Of a stretch of DNA of 64,000 bases, positions 33,186 to 42,616 are shown piece after piece. The position numbers and the translations under genes are program-made. Location: the NCBI GenBank assembly GCA_965115825.1, contig OZ220464.1, positions 3,038,001 through 3,102,000 on the forward strand, read 5' to 3'. The first letter of the stretch is position 1. Every line of letters starts with the position of its first letter. This DNA is from Bin87 sp965115825 (GTDB lineage Bacteria; Chloroflexota; Dehalococcoidia; Lucifugimonadales; UBA3495). The notes beneath the pieces were generated by a model. It made no database searches, was not told the origin of the DNA, and worked only from the letters and a program-made list of their open reading frames with translations.

Positions 33186-34559
33186 GTGCCAGAGCTGATT
33201 GAATTGCCCCACGTCGGCGAAAGCGTCGTTGAAGGCACCATTGGCAAGTGGCTCAAGCAGCCGGGCGACCGTGTCGAACGCTACGACCCGCTGGTGGAGG
33301 TCGTCACCGACAAGGTAACCATGGAAGTCCCCTCACCGGTGGCGGGAGAGCTGCTGCGCATCATCGCACAGGAAGGGGAAACGGTGCCCATGGGCGCCCC
33401 GATAGCGGAAGTGGACACCGGAGAGAGTGCGCCGGTCGTCGCTCCTGCGTCCGCTGCAACCCCGGCCCCTTCAACCCCGGACGCTACGCCCACTCCGACG
33501 GTTCCGGTCGCTTATCTCATTGACGCGCAGCCCGTAGGCCCTACCGGCGGGTCAGCGGTGGAGGCGCGAGCGGAGGAACACGGCAGCGTTGCGCCATCCG
33601 CCGGCCCTGCCCTCCCATCCTGGCAGGGCGATGGCAGGCTGCCCGCAACCCCTCCGGCGTCGCGTCCACCCAACCGCCTGTCTCCGGCGGTGCGTCGGCT
33701 GGCGCGGGAGCATAACCTTGACGTCAGTAGCATCGCCGGCACGGGCATGGGCGGCCGCGTCACGCGCAACGACGTCCTGCGTCGTCTGGAAACGGCTCCC
33801 TCCCCGGCGGTTTGCGCGCCTGCAGACGCTTCACCCGCCGCCGTTGCGCCAGCCGACGACCCCGACGCCGAGCGGGTAGCCTTGTCCCCGGTGCGCCGGA
33901 TGATTGCCGATGCCATGATGCGGTCAGTGAGCCATATCCCGCACGCATGGAGCATGGTGGAGGTGGACATAACCGGGCTGGTGTCCCTGCGGAACCGGGA
34001 GCGCGGTGCTTTCCGGCAGCGGGAGGGCGTCAATCTAACTTACCTTCCTTTCGCACTGAAAGCGGTCGCCGGGGCCTTAAAGGAAAATCCCACCCTCAAC
34101 GCCTCATGGGGAGACGACCATATACTCCTGAAGCGGCGTATCAGTCTGGGCATCGCAGTAGCGGCGCCGTCCGGGTTGGTGGTGCCGGTTATTCACCACG
34201 CCGACCGTTTGAGCATTGCCGGGCTGGCCCACGCCATCGCGGACTTGTCCCAGCGGGCGCGAGCCGGCAGTCTGCGTCTGGAAGACGTGCAGGGTGGAAC
34301 CTTCACCGTGAACAACACCGGCGCCCTGGGCAGCGTCCTGGGCGGCCCGATTATCAACCATCCGCAGGCTGCGATACTCACCACGGAAACGGCCCAGCAG
34401 CGCCCCGTAGTCATCAACGACGCCATCGCCATCCGTTGGATGATGAACCTCTGCCTCTCCTTTGACCACCGTATCAACGACGGCGCGGAGGCCGGCGCGT
34501 TTTTGCAGTCGGTCAAAAATCGCCTCGAGGCCGTTGATGACAACGCTCCAATCTACTGA
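33186..34559 (+). CDS. 2-oxo acid dehydrogenase E2 (dihydrolipoamide acyltransferase)
   Basis: A 457-residue core subunit. One lipoyl domain lies at the N-terminus with the modified lysine in TDKVTMEVPS (residue 43). An Ala/Pro/Thr-rich linker follows, then the E3/E1-binding peripheral domain (LSPAVRRLAREHNLDVSSI and GTGMGGRVTRNDV, about residues 160-200), a second linker and the catalytic acyltransferase domain ending LCLSFDHRINDGAEA with the H-x-x-x-D-G active site. GTG start at 33186. The next gene, lipB, supplies the lipoyl group that this protein needs and overlaps its end by 23 bp. Confidence 0.93.
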   Translation: MPELIELPHVGESVVEGTIGKWLKQPGDRVERYDPLVEVVTDKVTMEVPSPVAGELLRIIAQEGETVPMGAPIAEVDTGESAPVVAPASAATPAPSTPDATPTPTVPVAYLIDAQPVGPTGGSAVEARAEEHGSVAPSAGPALPSWQGDGRLPATPPASRPPNRLSPAVRRLAREHNLDVSSIAGTGMGGRVTRNDVLRRLETAPSPAVCAPADASPAAVAPADDPDAERVALSPVRRMIADAMMRSVSHIPHAWSMVEVDITGLVSLRNRERGAFRQREGVNLTYLPFALKAVAGALKENPTLNASWGDDHILLKRRISLGIAVAAPSGLVVPVIHHADRLSIAGLAHAIADLSQRARAGSLRLEDVQGGTFTVNNTGALGSVLGGPIINHPQAAILTTETAQQRPVVINDAIAIRWMMNLCLSFDHRINDGAEAGAFLQSVKNRLEAVDDNAPIY

Positions 34560-35223
34560 CCGCGTATGTCGTGTCGTCAGGGCCGGCGTGGTGCCTTACC
34601 GAGAGGCTTGGAAGTGGCAGGTCAGGATTGCCGACGGTGTGCGGACGGGTTCGGCCCCGGAGACCCTGCTCCTGCTGGAGCATCCCCATACTTACACCCG
34701 CGGTCGCCTGGCCCCGGACGAAGATCTGCTGCTGGATGCGGATACGCTGGCAGCCCGGGGCATTGCAGTGGTGGAAACGGACCGAGGCGGGCTGGTCACC
34801 TATCACGGGCCGGGGCAGTTGGTCGCTTATCCCATTGTCAGGCTGCGCGGCCGGGGAGGGCCGCATTGGTACGTAAGGACTCTGGAGCAGGTCATCATCG
34901 CTAGCCTGGCGGAGTTCGGTATGCAATGCGCCACGGTGCCCGGCCTCACCGGGGTTTGGACAGCAGACGGGCGGCGCAAGGTTGCGGCGATTGGCGTCAA
35001 AATCGCTGGGGGCGTGGCCTATCACGGGCTCGCGATTAACGTGAATCCCGACTTGCGTATGTTCGCAGGAATTGTCCCCTGCGGCATTGCCGACCGTGCG
35101 GTTGGCAGCATGGCCACGGAGTTGAACCTTGCGCCGCCGCTGGACACAGTGGCGGACGTGCTGCAACGGCGCTTCTGCGCAAAGTTCGGCTTCCCGCGAG
35201 ATTTGGCTCCTGCGATAGAATAA
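34537..35223 (+). CDS. lipB: Octanoyltransferase LipB
   Basis: A 228-residue enzyme that moves octanoyl groups from acyl carrier protein to lipoyl domains, the first step of lipoate synthesis. It has LLLLEHPHTYTRGR, DRGGLVTYHGPGQLVAYPI (residues about 82-100), the catalytic lysine in RRKVAAIGVK (Lys148) and the catalytic cysteine in VPCGIADRAVG (Cys182). ATG 34537 lies within the E2 gene. The open frame is longer but that part is E2 in another phase. No lipA is seen nearby in the window. Confidence 0.94.
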   Translation: MTTLQSTDRVCRVVRAGVVPYREAWKWQVRIADGVRTGSAPETLLLLEHPHTYTRGRLAPDEDLLLDADTLAARGIAVVETDRGGLVTYHGPGQLVAYPIVRLRGRGGPHWYVRTLEQVIIASLAEFGMQCATVPGLTGVWTADGRRKVAAIGVKIAGGVAYHGLAINVNPDLRMFAGIVPCGIADRAVGSMATELNLAPPLDTVADVLQRRFCAKFGFPRDLAPAIE

Positions 35224-35298
35224 CGCCATGAACCACCGGACGCCGCGCTATAATTGCGACCCTGATTCGCGCTACGAGCGCCTCCGGAGAACGTTGGT

Positions 35299-36498
35299 AT
35301 GCCTATTTCGCAATACGTAAGCCGCTCCATGGCGGAAGGCGGGTGGATCCGCCGGATGTTTGAAACGGGCATCGCCCTGAAAGCGCAGTACGGCGCGGAC
35401 AACGTCTTTGACCTCTCTCTGGGCAACCCGGTCATGGAGCCGCCGGCAGAGTTCCATTCCGAATTGCTCCGCATCGCCCAGGGGTTGGCGAGCAAACAAA
35501 TCGGGCCGGGGATGCACCGCTATATGCCCAACGCCGGCTATCCGGAAACCCGCCAGGCAGTCGCCGATACCCTCTCCTCCGAGACGGGCTTGGCCTTCGG
35601 CGCCGGCGACATCGTGATGACCTGCGGCGCGGCGGGCGCGGCCAATGTTGCCCTGCGGGCGATCCTCAATCCTGGCGATGAAGTAATTATCCTCTCGCCG
35701 TTTTTTGGCGAGTACGTCTATTACATCCAAAACCACCACGGTGCCCCCGTCATCGTCCCCACCAACCCCGACTTCAGCCTGGATATTGCCGCCATCGCCG
35801 CCGCCGTCACCCCACGCACTCGGGCCGTAATGCTCAACTCGCCCAACAACCCGTCGGGCGTCGTCTATCCGACGGAGGACATCGCCGCCTTGTCAAACGC
35901 TCTGACCCAGGCCCAGGCGCGGTTCGGCTCGGAGATCTTCATCATCAGCGACGAACCCTACCGGCGGATTATCTACGACGGCATCACGTATCCCCAGGTG
36001 TTCCCCCACTACGAGCAGACCATCGTGGTCAACTCCCACGCCAAAGACCTGGGGCTGCCGGGCGAGCGCATCGGACACATCGCCGTGCACCCCGACTACT
36101 CTCACAAAGTGGAGCTGATGGACGGCCTGGTGTTCTGCAACCGCGTCCTCGGGTTCGTCAACGCGCCGGCCCTGATGCAGCACGTCGTGCGCGCCGTGCA
36201 GAACGCCTCCGTGGACATCGCCGAGTATCAGCGGAAGCGGGATTTCCTGTACGACAGCCTGACCGCCATGGGCTACTCGGTAGTGAAACCCCAGGGCGCC
36301 TTTTATCTCTTCCCACGTTCGCCTCTCCCTGACGATGAAGCCTTCGTAGCCGCCTTGCAGGAGTACAACGTGCTGGTAGTTCCTGGCAAGGGCTTCGGCG
36401 CTCCGGGACACTTCCGCATATCCTACTGCCTGGAGGACAGAGTGCTGGAGGGAGCCATGCCCGGATTCGCCCGGGCCTCCGATCTGTATCTGGGCTAG
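35299..36498 (+). CDS. PLP-dependent aminotransferase, class I/II
   Basis: A 399-residue aminotransferase of the aspartate-aminotransferase fold. FDLSLGNPVMEPP at the N-terminus, VMTCGAAGAANVALRAIL (PLP phosphate loop), LNSPNNPSGVVYP, ISDEPYRRIIYDG (the Asp/Tyr that hold the ring) and the Schiff-base lysine in NSHAKDLGLPGERIG (about residue 250), followed by an arginine for the substrate carboxylate in HFRISYCL. The amino-acid substrate cannot be told; pyridoxal-phosphate-dependent aromatic or alanine-type enzymes look alike. Its end overlaps by four bases the end of the convergent DUF805 gene. Confidence 0.9.
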   Translation: MPISQYVSRSMAEGGWIRRMFETGIALKAQYGADNVFDLSLGNPVMEPPAEFHSELLRIAQGLASKQIGPGMHRYMPNAGYPETRQAVADTLSSETGLAFGAGDIVMTCGAAGAANVALRAILNPGDEVIILSPFFGEYVYYIQNHHGAPVIVPTNPDFSLDIAAIAAAVTPRTRAVMLNSPNNPSGVVYPTEDIAALSNALTQAQARFGSEIFIISDEPYRRIIYDGITYPQVFPHYEQTIVVNSHAKDLGLPGERIGHIAVHPDYSHKVELMDGLVFCNRVLGFVNAPALMQHVVRAVQNASVDIAEYQRKRDFLYDSLTAMGYSVVKPQGAFYLFPRSPLPDDEAFVAALQEYNVLVVPGKGFGAPGHFRISYCLEDRVLEGAMPGFARASDLYLG

Positions 36499-37199
36499 GC
36501 CCGGCTGCTGTCGGCACTGCGCTGGCGGGATGGCGACGACCGCGCTGCGATGCGGATGCCGATGTAGGCGGCGAGAGCGGGAATGCCGACGGTGATTAAC
36601 CCCGTCACCACGGCGAAGCCCACGGGGCTGACGAGAGGAATGCCGTAGATGGCCATGGGGAAGGTGGTGCCTAGGTCGAATACCATCGCTGCGACTGGAA
36701 TAGCCAGGCCCATGGGAACGCTGCCGATGGCAATCGCGATAAGGATGGGAGCGGGTCGTAGCGCCCGGTAGTTCCCGCCGGTCTTTCCCGGAACAACGGT
36801 CAGCGCAATCCATAGCGCTATGTTCAAAAGCGGGATGAATACGCCCACGGCAATCCATATCGGCCAACCCACATCTGCGAGCCGCTTGACGCAGGCCGCA
36901 ACCGTCGCATATCTCCACACGACGCTGACGCCCACCACTAACGCCATCATTAACATCAGTTCAGCCCAGCCGTCCCCTAATATCAGTTCCCCGCCAGTTA
37001 GGGCAGTGAAGGCGAAGTACATGGGCGCCGCCCCTGCTGCCGTCGCAGCCATCACCGCCGTCGCTCCCAGCATGGTTATCACGAACCCCAATCGTCCGAT
37101 GCGGCCTCTCACACCAAATGGGTTGTAGTTCTGCCGAATGTTCCTTTGGGTACTCAATGCCCTTTGCCCCCGTCTCCTTGACGTCCGTTGCTTACCCAT
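36495..37199 (-). CDS. DUF805-like membrane protein
   Basis: 234 residues with a basic N-terminus then NPFGVRGRIGRLGFV, the conserved entry of DUF805 proteins, and a matching cytoplasmic loop VKRLADVGWPIWIAVGV. Four to six membrane segments are predicted, including the long hydrophobic C-terminal half. Function of the family is unknown. The first 20 residues are strongly basic and may not be translated; an internal start is possible. A second, typical short DUF805 protein is at 49726-50064. Confidence 0.6.
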   Translation of the reverse strand: MGKQRTSRRRGQRALSTQRNIRQNYNPFGVRGRIGRLGFVITMLGATAVMAATAAGAAPMYFAFTALTGGELILGDGWAELMLMMALVVGVSVVWRYATVAACVKRLADVGWPIWIAVGVFIPLLNIALWIALTVVPGKTGGNYRALRPAPILIAIAIGSVPMGLAIPVAAMVFDLGTTFPMAIYGIPLVSPVGFAVVTGLITVGIPALAAYIGIRIAARSSPSRQRSADSSRA

Positions 37200-37479
37200 C
37201 CCGGTAAGCTGTTCCTATCCAATCCAACGTATGCTCGTCGCCTCCAACGCTCTTGCCAACGACTTTGGCATTATACCGGATTGCAGCCAAAACCCCCGCA
37301 CGCCGCTAGACTGATTAACGCCATCCCTCGCCCGCCGGCCCCATTTGACCGCCCGCCGGCTGCGGTCTATACTGCCCAGCGTGTGAATCTGCGTCTGCCG
37401 CTCTTTGTTCACATTGCCGCTACCTCATACTAGGCCGCTGTGCGATGGCGGCCTTTCCCCCTTACGGAGGAGGTGTATC

Positions 37480-37965
<486 letters not shown>

Positions 37966-37978
37966 AGGAGGTTGAGCG

Positions 37979-40384
37979 ATGACTACCCGCATCTTCGGCT
38001 CGGGCATCCGCCGGCGGGAAGACCCCCGCCTGATTACCGGCCAGGCCGCTTATACCGATGATATCAAGCTCACGGGAATGGCGCACGCCGCCATCCTCCG
38101 CAGCCCCCACGCTCACGCCCGCATCACCGGCATCAGCGCCGACGCCGCCGAAGCCGCCCCCGGCGTGCTGGCCGTCTATACCGGCGCAGACATTGCCGGC
38201 GTACTGAACCCCATACCCTGCGCTTGGGCAATCCCCGACTCTGACCTGAAGGCCGTGGCTTACCCCGCCATCGCCAGCGACACGGTTCGCTACGTCGGCG
38301 ACGCCGTCGCCGTAGTAGTGGCGGAAAACCGTTACCAGGCGGAGGACGCTCTGGAACTGATTGAAGTTCACTACTCCCCGCTGCCGTCCGTCATCAACCC
38401 CGAGGCCGCCATGGCCGACGGCGCGCCGCAGCTCCACGAAGACGCCCCCAACAACCAGGCGTTCCACTGGGTAGCCGCCGGCGGAGATACTGACGCCGCC
38501 TTTGCCGCCGCCGCCGTTACCGTCAGCGAGACTATCAACCAGCAAAAGCTAATCCCCACTCCGATGGAAACCCGCTCGGCAATCGCTTCCTGGTCGCCGG
38601 CTATGGGCGAGCTGACCATCTGGAACACCACGCAGAACCCGCACATCGCCCGGTTCGTAACCTGCCTCGTTACCGGCGTTCCCGAGCACAAAATCCGCGT
38701 AATCGCGCCGGAAGTCGGCGGCGGCTTTGGCGCCAAGATTGCCGTCTATCCCTGGGAAATGATAGCGGCCTTCTGCTCCATGCAGCTGGGCGTCCCCGTG
38801 AAGTGGACCGAAACCCGCACCGAGAACTACATTGCCACCACCCACGGCCGCGACCACGTGGAATACGTTGAAATGGCCGCCAACGCCGACGGCAAAGTAA
38901 CCGCCGTGCGCAGCGTCGTCTATGCCGGCATGGGCGCCTACCTCTCCACCGCCGCTCCCGGAATTCCCACTATCCTGCACGGCCTGATGTACTCCGGCCC
39001 CTACGACATCGCCAACATTAAGGCAGACGTGTACGGCGTGTTCACCAACTCCACCCCGGTGGAAGCCTATCGCGGCGCCGGCCGCCCCGAAGCCACGTTC
39101 CTGCTGGAGCGCCTCATGGATAAAGTCGGCGACGCCGTGGGAATCGACAGCGTGGAAGTGCGCCGGCGCAACCTCATTGAACCCTTTGACAACAACCGCG
39201 ACGTTGCCATCGGCATCACTTACGACAGCGGCAACTACGCCGCAGCCCTCGACCAACTGCTCGGCCACGTCGACTACGACCGGTTCCGCCGCGACCAGTC
39301 CCACGAACGGGATCACGGAACCTACCGCGGCATCGGCATCGCTTGCTACTGCGAGATTTGCGGCCTCGGCCCCTCTCAAGTTGCCGGCGCCGTCGGATTT
39401 GGCGGCGGCCTGTGGGAATCGGCCACCGTGCGCATTTACGCCACCGGCAAAGTCAATGTGTTCATCGGCACATCTCCCCACGGTCAGGGCGAGGAAACCA
39501 CTTTTGCCCAGATTGTCGCCGACGAAATCGGCGTTGACGTGGACGATGTCGAAGTAGTCCACGGCGATACCGACACCACCCCCATGGGCTGGGGAACCTA
39601 CGGCAGCCGCACTACCGTAGTCGGCGGCGCCGCCGTAGCCCTCACCATGCGGAAACTGCGGGACAAGGCCAAAGTCATTGCCGCCCACCTCCTGGAAGCC
39701 GACGAGGCCGATATTGAGTACGCCGACGGCCAATTCTTCGTCCGCGGCGCCCCCGACCGGGCGCAGACCATCCAGGACATCGCTCTACAGGCCAACGTCG
39801 CTTGGAACCTGCCCGAGGGCATCGAGCCAGGCATGGAAGCCAGCACTTACTACGACCCGCCCAACTTCAGCTACCCCTTCGGAGCCCACGCCGCCATCGT
39901 CAGCGTCGACCCCGACAACGGGCATATTACCCTTGACCGCTACATCGCCGTTGACGACTGCGGGCCGCAAATCAACCCCATGGTGGTTGAAGGCCAGGTT
40001 CACGGCGGCGTCGTGCAAGGCGCCGGCCAGGCCCTCTGGGAGGGCGCAGTCTATGACGACAGCGGCCAGCTGCTCACCGGGTCTATGATGGACTATGCCA
40101 TACCCCGCGCCCACCTTGTGCCCGACATCGAGGTGCACTCCACCGTTACGCCGTCGCCTCACAACCCCCTGGGCGTGAAAGGCATCGGCGAAACCGGCAC
40201 CATCGCATCTACCGCCGCCATCTACAGCGCGGTTATGGACGCGCTGAAGCCCATGGGCATCGACCGCCTGGATATGCCGCTCACGCCCGAAAAGGTCTGG
40301 CGCGCCATCCAACAAAGCGGCTACTCCCACAACGGCCACGGGCATAACCATGGCCATGACCACGGGCGCGAACACAGCCACTAG
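37979..40384 (+). CDS. Molybdenum hydroxylase large (molybdopterin) subunit
   Basis: 801 residues after ggaggttgagcg. The N-terminal aldehyde-oxidase domain a/b hammerhead (GSGIRRREDPRLITGQA) is followed by the molybdopterin-binding domain, with GGGFGAKIAVYPWE and VEAYRGAGRPEATFLLER. The loop is AYRGAGR rather than the AYRCSFR of form I CO dehydrogenase, so this is not a canonical CO oxidiser. The catalytic glutamate lies in GVKGIGETGTIA. Purines, aldehydes or N-heterocycles are possible substrates. The last 19 residues are histidine-rich (HNGHGHNHGHDHGREHSH), a likely metal-binding tail. Confidence 0.92.
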   Translation: MTTRIFGSGIRRREDPRLITGQAAYTDDIKLTGMAHAAILRSPHAHARITGISADAAEAAPGVLAVYTGADIAGVLNPIPCAWAIPDSDLKAVAYPAIASDTVRYVGDAVAVVVAENRYQAEDALELIEVHYSPLPSVINPEAAMADGAPQLHEDAPNNQAFHWVAAGGDTDAAFAAAAVTVSETINQQKLIPTPMETRSAIASWSPAMGELTIWNTTQNPHIARFVTCLVTGVPEHKIRVIAPEVGGGFGAKIAVYPWEMIAAFCSMQLGVPVKWTETRTENYIATTHGRDHVEYVEMAANADGKVTAVRSVVYAGMGAYLSTAAPGIPTILHGLMYSGPYDIANIKADVYGVFTNSTPVEAYRGAGRPEATFLLERLMDKVGDAVGIDSVEVRRRNLIEPFDNNRDVAIGITYDSGNYAAALDQLLGHVDYDRFRRDQSHERDHGTYRGIGIACYCEICGLGPSQVAGAVGFGGGLWESATVRIYATGKVNVFIGTSPHGQGEETTFAQIVADEIGVDVDDVEVVHGDTDTTPMGWGTYGSRTTVVGGAAVALTMRKLRDKAKVIAAHLLEADEADIEYADGQFFVRGAPDRAQTIQDIALQANVAWNLPEGIEPGMEASTYYDPPNFSYPFGAHAAIVSVDPDNGHITLDRYIAVDDCGPQINPMVVEGQVHGGVVQGAGQALWEGAVYDDSGQLLTGSMMDYAIPRAHLVPDIEVHSTVTPSPHNPLGVKGIGETGTIASTAAIYSAVMDALKPMGIDRLDMPLTPEKVWRAIQQSGYSHNGHGHNHGHDHGREHSH

Positions 40385-40421
40385 CCGGCCATGCACAACA
40401 CCCCTACGAGGACTGAAAACA

Positions 40422-41300
40422 ATGTTTGCAGCAGAGTTTGAATACCGCAAGGCCGGCTCGGTAGCAGAGGCCATACGGCTCCTGTCCGATAATCCGGACG
40501 CCAAATTGCTGGCCGGCGGTCACAGCCTGATACCACTGATGCGGTTCCGCCTGGCCCGGCCTGAGTTGCTCATCGATATCGGCGGCATCGCCGACTTGCG
40601 CGGCGTCACCGTCGCCGGCGATACCATCAGCATCGGCGCCCTGACTACGCACGCCGAAATTGCCGCGTCACCCGAAGTGCGGCAGGCCAACGGCCTGTTG
40701 GCGGAAGCCGCCGGCGGCATCGGCGACCCCGCAGTGCGCAACTGCGGCACCATCGGCGGCAATCTCGCCCACGCCGACCCGGCGTCGGATTGGGCTACAG
40801 TGCTGACGGCCCTGGGCGCCTCCGTTACGGTACAAGGCCCGTCGGGGAGCCGCAGCATCGCCGTCGCTGATCTCATCGCCGACGCCTTCGCCACCGCTCT
40901 GGCCGAGAACGAGCTGATTACCTCGATTAGTGTACCGACGCTGGCCGCCAACCAGCGCGCCGAGTACGCCAAAATGGCGCACCCGGCCAGCTTCTACGCA
41001 GTAGTCGGCGGCGCCGTGGTAGTGACCATGGACGGCGACCGCTGCACCGCCGCGTCGGTGGCGGTAGGAGGCTTGACACCGCGCCCAGTGAAAGCCCCCT
41101 CGGTGGAGCAGGCGCTGGCGGGAACCACCCTCACCATGGACAGCGTCTCCGCCGCCGCCGCGCGCCTCAGCGACGATTTGAACGCCGCCGGCGTTGACAT
41201 AATCGGCGACATATACGCTTCCGCCGACTTCCGGGCCGGCGTTGCCCCGGTAGAAGTGAAGCACGCTCTCCTCCACGCCATCGGCCTGGCCCACCACTAA
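40422..41300 (+). CDS. Molybdenum hydroxylase FAD-binding (medium) subunit
   Basis: 292 residues. FEYRKAGSVAEAIRLL opens the FAD-binding fold, then KLLAGGHSLIPLMRFR (first FAD loop), GDPAVRNCGTIGGNLAHADPA (second FAD loop, a strong family signature) and a C-terminal CO-dehydrogenase flavoprotein domain ending VKHALLHAIG. It accepts electrons from the iron-sulfur subunit and delivers them to quinone or NAD. The ATG at 40422 lies 37 bp after the large-subunit stop; the frame is open farther upstream but overlaps that subunit. Gene order small-large-medium is common outside form I CO dehydrogenases. Confidence 0.93.
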   Translation: MFAAEFEYRKAGSVAEAIRLLSDNPDAKLLAGGHSLIPLMRFRLARPELLIDIGGIADLRGVTVAGDTISIGALTTHAEIAASPEVRQANGLLAEAAGGIGDPAVRNCGTIGGNLAHADPASDWATVLTALGASVTVQGPSGSRSIAVADLIADAFATALAENELITSISVPTLAANQRAEYAKMAHPASFYAVVGGAVVVTMDGDRCTAASVAVGGLTPRPVKAPSVEQALAGTTLTMDSVSAAAARLSDDLNAAGVDIIGDIYASADFRAGVAPVEVKHALLHAIGLAHH

Positions 41301-41328
41301 CGTGGAGAGTCATCGAGATAGTTAAAGA

Positions 41329-41353
41329 GGCCGCTGCTTATTAAGCAGCGGCC
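41329..41353 (-). terminator. Terminator-like hairpin between the hydroxylase operon and a small minus-strand gene
   Basis: ggccgctgctta / taagcagcggcc, a perfect 12-bp stem around one t. On the minus strand it is followed by tctttaac, and it sits nine bases past the stop of the 55-codon gene, so it most likely ends that transcript. It could also act on the plus-strand operon. Confidence 0.6.
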
Positions 41354-41361
41354 CCAAATGA

Positions 41362-41529
41362 TCAAATGCGAATTTTCCTGTTATTGAACAGTGCATTAAG
41401 TTGCCGGTACATCGATTCTCTCCGAGACGCCAATGAACCATATCGAGGGATATGTATTCCCGTGGCCTGTTCGACTTTTTGGAATATCAGCTCAGCCGTT
41501 TCACATCGAGCTGTGATTTCTGATGTCAT
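41362..41529 (-). CDS. 55-residue protein of unknown function
   Basis: ATG at 41529 with ccaaggagaaatcta upstream (AAGGAGA, six-base spacing). It reads MTSEITARCETAELIFQKVE, then an RYGSLASRRESMYRQLN region and a basic C-terminus NNRKIRI, stopping at 41362. The product is helical and basic at the end, without a membrane segment, perhaps nucleic-acid or protein binding. The sequence is much more AT-rich than its neighbours. A consensus-like promoter at 41668-41696 and a hairpin after the stop frame it as a complete transcription unit. I do not recognise the family. The plus-strand frame covering the same bases lacks a ribosome site. Confidence 0.55.
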   Translation of the reverse strand: MTSEITARCETAELIFQKVEQATGIHIPRYGSLASRRESMYRQLNALFNNRKIRI

Positions 41530-41667
41530 TAGATTTCTCCTTGGAGGCTGGTAGCCTCATCAGCGATCAATTCCTGATTCCTGCTTATACTCTCTGCCTT
41601 AATCTAATAATCCATGGTACCTCCTCTGTTTCCTAGACGTGCGCTATGCCCGCTAACCGCGGAGTGT

Positions 41668-41696
41668 AGGATACTGCCTTTCCTAGTTATTGTCAA
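41668..41696 (-). promoter_or_regulatory. Sigma-70-type promoter for the 55-codon gene
   Basis: On the minus strand TTGACA (41696-41691), 17 bases, then TATCCT (41673-41668). The leader downstream contains a GAGGAGG ribosome site before a three-codon frame (ATG GAT TAT TAG, near 41610). It also has a small hairpin gaggct-acc-agcctc just before the real ribosome site. Such a leader could control translation. The -35 box lies about 20 bp from the surE start on the opposite strand. Confidence 0.6.
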
Positions 41697-41713
41697 GCAT
41701 GCGAGGTCGCCAC

Positions 41714-42616
41714 GTGAAAATCCTCCTCACTAACGACGACGGCATTCACGCTACCGGGCTGTGGGCTGCCGCCCGCACCCTCTCCGCTGTTGGCGAGGTT
41801 GCCGTCGTCGCCCCCGACCGGGAGCAGTCCGGCGTCGGAGCCTCCCTGACCCTGCACGCGCCGTTGTTCGCTCACCAGGTTCCGGCAGAGCAATACCTCC
41901 TGCAGTACGCCCCCGGCGACGACACTCCCCCACGCAGCGCCGACGCCGTGCCGGAACCCTCCGTCGATGCCCGTCTTGACTTGCCCTACCCGATTACCGC
42001 GTGGGCCGTACAGGGCACCCCCGCCGACTCATGCATCCTGGCGTTAGAGCAGCTGGTGAACCCCAAGCCCGACCTGGTAGTCAGCGGCATCAATCGCGGT
42101 TCCAACCTGGGTTGGGATGTCCTCGTGTCCGGCACTGTGGGCGCAGCCATGCAGGGATTCGTGCGCGGTTATCCCACCATTGCAATCTCGGTAGGTTCCG
42201 TGCAGTCGCCTCGCTATGGCTTGGCGGCGCAAGTGGTGGCTGCATTGTCCCGCCGCCTTGCCGACGCGCCCGCCGTGTCGCCTCCCTACTTCCTCAACGT
42301 CAACATACCCAACGAGCCGGCCGAGAAAATCGCCGGCGTGCGGGTAACCCGGCTCGGCGGGCGCGCCTACGGCGAATCCGTCCGGACCGAAGATTCCTTT
42401 GGACACCGCCGCTACTGGATTTCCCGCAATCGCCCCATCCTGGCCGGCGGACACGGCACCGATATATCCGCCCACAAGGACAGCCACATCACCATCACCC
42501 CTATGGGCATGGCTTTCTCCGCTACCGACGAGCGTATTGAGTTGGTGCAAGGGTTGGTGGATGGCGCCGGTGTTCTAGCGCCGCCGGCGACGGCTGCGGA
42601 CGCTGCCGCGATTTGA
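41714..42616 (+). CDS. surE: 5'/3'-nucleotidase SurE
   Basis: 300 residues from GTG 41714 (MKILLTNDDGIHATGL), chosen because SurE proteins begin this way; ATG 41699 is the alternative. NDDG supplies the paired aspartates for the divalent metal, followed by VAPDREQSGVGASLTL, VQGTPADSCILALEQL and SGINRGSNLGWDVLVSGTVGAA, all family signatures. SurE removes phosphate from nucleoside monophosphates and helps survival in stationary phase. The protein is somewhat longer than the usual 250-260 residues, with an insertion near residue 65 (APGDDTPPRSADAVPEPS). Confidence 0.95.
   Translation: MKILLTNDDGIHATGLWAAARTLSAVGEVAVVAPDREQSGVGASLTLHAPLFAHQVPAEQYLLQYAPGDDTPPRSADAVPEPSVDARLDLPYPITAWAVQGTPADSCILALEQLVNPKPDLVVSGINRGSNLGWDVLVSGTVGAAMQGFVRGYPTIAISVGSVQSPRYGLAAQVVAALSRRLADAPAVSPPYFLNVNIPNEPAEKIAGVRVTRLGGRAYGESVRTEDSFGHRRYWISRNRPILAGGHGTDISAHKDSHITITPMGMAFSATDERIELVQGLVDGAGVLAPPATAADAAAI

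Noticed and set aside
41366..41554. 62-codon plus-strand ORF near surE
   Set aside because: No ribosome site. The opposite strand has a promoter, a strong ribosome site, a 55-codon gene and a terminator over the same bases.
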